From assembly GCA_043228905.1 (NCBI GenBank), contig JBHGNT010000002.1, forward strand, positions 22,134,001 through 22,198,000: a DNA stretch of 64,000 nt. Reading direction: 5' to 3'. This document shows positions 61,594-64,000 of this stretch, piece after piece. The stretch comes from Azolla caroliniana. Lineage: Eukaryota; Polypodiophyta. Below the pieces are notes generated by a model, which saw only the letters and a list, made by a program, of their open reading frames with translations, searched no databases and had not been told where the DNA came from. Every line of letters begins with the position of its first letter. The first letter of the stretch is position 1. Made by a program: the position numbers and the translations under genes.

Positions 61594-63387
61594 ATGGCGG
61601 AATATGCAGACGATCACTTCGACGACGATGCATCGACTCACTCACTTGACAGTGAGTTCGGCGGCTTCAATGTACCAATTGGAGCTAAGAAAGCCCTCAT
61701 CTCTACAAATGAAAAGCTCCGTCGCTCCACCCGTGAAAAGAATCCGGTTAGCCAATTCGGCTACAATGACTACATGGCATATCACTATGCCTTTATGATG
61801 AAGGTGGCGACAGTACGCAAGCTGGAAACATTCTCCGAAGCAGCCAAGGATCCGCGATGGATCGAAGCCATGAACGAGGAGATGCAGGCACTACGCAAGA
61901 ATGAGATGTGGGATATCGTTCCCATCTCACCACACAAAAAGGCGATCGGATGTAGATGGATTTACAAAGTGAAGTACAATGCCGACGGCTCCGTCAACCG
62001 CTACAAAGCGCGACTTGTAGCGAAAGGCTGCACCCAAATGCATGGAGTTGACTACGAGGAGACCTTTGCCCCGGTGGCAAAGATGACGACGGTACGGACC
62101 GTAATTGCGCTTGTCGCTGCGAAAGGGTGGCACCTCCATCAAATGGACGTCAAGAACACCTTTCTACAAGGCGAATTAGAAGAGGAGGTGTACATGATAC
62201 AACCACCCGGCTTCAAATCGAGCATTCATCCAAAAGCCGTATGCCAACTCAAGAAGCCACTCTACGGCCTCAAGCAAGCACCGTGTGCTTGGCATTCGAA
62301 GATAACACAATATCTTCATCAAATTGGCTTCCGTATGTCAAAATCGGACAACTCCCTCTACATACGAAGTGATTCCACAAGTCCGATCGTCATCATTTTA
62401 TATGTGGATGACCTAGTCATTGGAGGTGAGCATCTCGTCGAAATCAATAAAGTCAAATCCTTCCTTTCCGACAAGTTTGAGATGACGGACATGAAGGAGC
62501 TCCACTACTTCCTCGACATCGAGGTAATTCGGACTCCGGCCGGAATCATGATCTCTCAACGGCACTACATCCTCAACTTGTTATACAAGTTTGGGATGGC
62601 TGAGTGCAAATCCGCGGCAACCCTGCTCGATCGCAATCTCAAACTAGATGCGAACTCTGGCACCAAAGCGTGTGAGCCGACTCAGTATCGGCAACTCATC
62701 GGGAGTCTCATCTACCTCACGATCACACGACCTGATCTCAGTTATCCGGTCGGTCTCCTTAGCCAATTCATGCAAACAGCGCGTGATACTCACTTGGATT
62801 GCGCTAAGCGAGTCCTACGCTACGTGAGCGGCACAATGGATTGCGACATCCTCTACAAGACCGTGATGCCAATACGACTCGAGGGGTACACAGACGCCGA
62901 TTGGGCCGGCTACAACGCTGATAGAAGATCAACCTCCGGATTTGTTTTCTCCCTCGGCAACGGAGCAATATCCTGGAGTAGTAAGAAGCAGCCTACCGTC
63001 GCTCTTTCGAGTACGGAGGCGGAATACAGGGGCGCAGCTGTAGCTGCGTGTGAAGCCGTATGGCTCAAGAGGATTTTGAAGGATCTGGGTGTACCCATCA
63101 AGGATTTGACTTCCCTTTACTGCGACAACATGAGCAGTATCTATTTGGTTCGGAACCCGGTGTTCTACGCGCGGACAAAGCACATCGAAGTGCACTATCA
63201 CTTCATCCGAGAGCGCGTTCTGGCTGGCGATGTCGACCTACAACACATTAGCACCAATCTTCAAACGGCCGACATCTTCACTAAAGCCTTAGGAGCCGAC
63301 AAGCTATGGCAATTCATGACCGATCTCGGATTGACGATCCCTGACCTGCCAAGCTTGAGGGGGAGTATTGAAGACACTACGCAATAA
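61594..63387 (+). CDS. Element B copia reverse transcriptase and RNase H (intact ORF)
   Basis: A 597-residue open frame. RT blocks are AIGCRWIYKVKYNADGSVNR, GWHLHQMDVKNTFLQGELEE, KKPLYGLKQAPCAWH and the catalytic IILYVDDLVIGG. RNase H blocks are LEGYTDADWAGYNADRRSTS, ALSSTEAEYRGAA and LYCDNMSSIYL, ending TADIFTKAL. All catalytic Asp residues are present. It was translated from the gag-pol polyprotein; the apparent start Met follows a mutational stop, so the ORF start is not a natural start. Confidence 0.92.
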   Translation: MAEYADDHFDDDASTHSLDSEFGGFNVPIGAKKALISTNEKLRRSTREKNPVSQFGYNDYMAYHYAFMMKVATVRKLETFSEAAKDPRWIEAMNEEMQALRKNEMWDIVPISPHKKAIGCRWIYKVKYNADGSVNRYKARLVAKGCTQMHGVDYEETFAPVAKMTTVRTVIALVAAKGWHLHQMDVKNTFLQGELEEEVYMIQPPGFKSSIHPKAVCQLKKPLYGLKQAPCAWHSKITQYLHQIGFRMSKSDNSLYIRSDSTSPIVIILYVDDLVIGGEHLVEINKVKSFLSDKFEMTDMKELHYFLDIEVIRTPAGIMISQRHYILNLLYKFGMAECKSAATLLDRNLKLDANSGTKACEPTQYRQLIGSLIYLTITRPDLSYPVGLLSQFMQTARDTHLDCAKRVLRYVSGTMDCDILYKTVMPIRLEGYTDADWAGYNADRRSTSGFVFSLGNGAISWSSKKQPTVALSSTEAEYRGAAVAACEAVWLKRILKDLGVPIKDLTSLYCDNMSSIYLVRNPVFYARTKHIEVHYHFIRERVLAGDVDLQHISTNLQTADIFTKALGADKLWQFMTDLGLTIPDLPSLRGSIEDTTQ

Positions 63388-63648
63388 CGCGTAGATTCGG
63401 CAACCACGCAACGAAGCAGCGAAGAGCCGATCTACCGCGCAAAGCCGCGAAGAAAGACGCAAGCCGAAGCATAGACTTCGCAACTACGCACGCAAGACGA
63501 ACCACAAACTTCGTAACTATGCACAATGCAAGTTGGAGCACGGATTCCGCAACTCCGCATAAAGCGAGTTGACGCGGACTCTAGAATGTGAGTTGAAGCG
63601 GATTTCGGATACCGTCTGAAACCGACCCGACTTGAGCTTGAGGGGGCG
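63388..63648 (+). other. Element B 3' untranslated region and polypurine tract
   Basis: Non-coding stretch with repeated CGCAACTACGCA-like phrases. It ends in a purine-rich segment CTTGAGCTTGAGGGGGCG immediately before the LTR. Confidence 0.7.
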
Positions 63649-63931
63649 TGTTGAGAATCAATCTCAACTTGGTCTAGTGTGTGAACTCACCTTGAGAGTG
63701 AAGAGACACTCCAACGGTCAAGAGTCACAATTATGTCACCACTTTGTATTCTAGCATTTAGTATGAGTCATAGAATCATATTCTATGACACATAACTTAT
63801 GAGCTTTCACATTCCCCATTCTCCATGAGTCTTGTAGTTAATGGAGAGAGAGGGTGACTACATAAAGCACCCTCCTCCCACCTTGTATAATGTTGAGTCT
63901 TTCTCCTTTGTTAATATACTTAACCTTGCGT

Positions 63932-63976
<45 letters not shown>

Positions 63977-64000
63977 CACACACACACACACACACACACA
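63649..64000 (+). repeat. 3' LTR of element B, cut by the window edge
   Basis: Starts TGTTGAGAATCAATC and matches the 5' LTR to the window end. Its CT tract (about 63935-63971) is longer than in the 5' copy. A CA tract runs off the edge. Confidence 0.95.

Larger units (their letters stand above)
47093..64000 (+). mobile_element. Element B: Ty1/copia retrotransposon, interrupted by C and D
   Basis: 5' LTR 47093-47486, PBS, gag-pol in one reading frame, PPT and a 3' LTR starting at 63649 that runs off the window. The element sits in the gag of A and is itself cut by element C inside integrase between 49357 and 60774. Removing C and one 4-bp target copy returns a single continuous frame. Eight in-frame stops make it inactive. 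The order protease, integrase, RT, RNase H defines copia. Confidence 0.95.

Overview
The window is nuclear DNA of a land plant. The genes have many GT-AG introns, the purine gene carries a plant-type organelle-targeting leader, and there is a plant-specific DUF760 gene. The intergenic sequence is AT-rich and full of microsatellites, tandem duplications, MITEs, LINE relics and LTR retrotransposons. The species cannot be fixed from the sequence. The chromovirus gag (Sushi-like) and a second Ty3 family with fungal-looking motifs are not typical of flowering plants, which weakly suggests a non-seed or early-diverging lineage.

Left part (1-33 kb): three host genes. A DUF760 / UV-B-induced-type plastid protein lies on the minus strand at 4066-5504. 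A 31-coding-exon phosphoribosylformylglycinamidine synthase (PUR4; de novo purine synthesis) lies at 12729-24073 on the plus strand, and every exon junction keeps the frame to give 1430 residues. A CDPK/PEPRK-type protein kinase of 540 residues in three coding exons lies at 30813-32986 on the minus strand. It has an N-terminal MGNC lipidation motif, a Ser-rich insert inside the kinase domain and no EF hands. Between them are AT-rich gaps with tandem repeats, tRNA-like sequences and LINE fragments. One 2.3 kb intron of PUR4 has been enlarged by a decayed LINE.

Middle (33-42 kb): mostly gene-free. It holds a 151-bp (AG)n tract next to the kinase promoter, a (CA)n tract, a 313-bp palindromic MITE with a 9-bp target-site duplication (Mutator type), and an old copia LTR with its primer-binding site.

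Right part (42-64 kb): four LTR retrotransposons nested inside each other. A is a minus-strand chromovirus (gag, protease, RT, RNase H, integrase, chromodomain). It is split by B, a plus-strand Ty1/copia element whose integrase is split by C, a GC-rich plus-strand Ty3 element. The gag of C is in turn split by D, a minus-strand gag-only element with one 984-residue ORF. C and D share LTR termini, PBS, PPT, 4-bp target duplications and related gag domains, so D looks like a non-autonomous partner that uses the machinery of C-type elements. The D protein carries a two-level internal repeat that I do not recognise from any described gag, and it is the most novel item in the window. A and B both run past the right edge.
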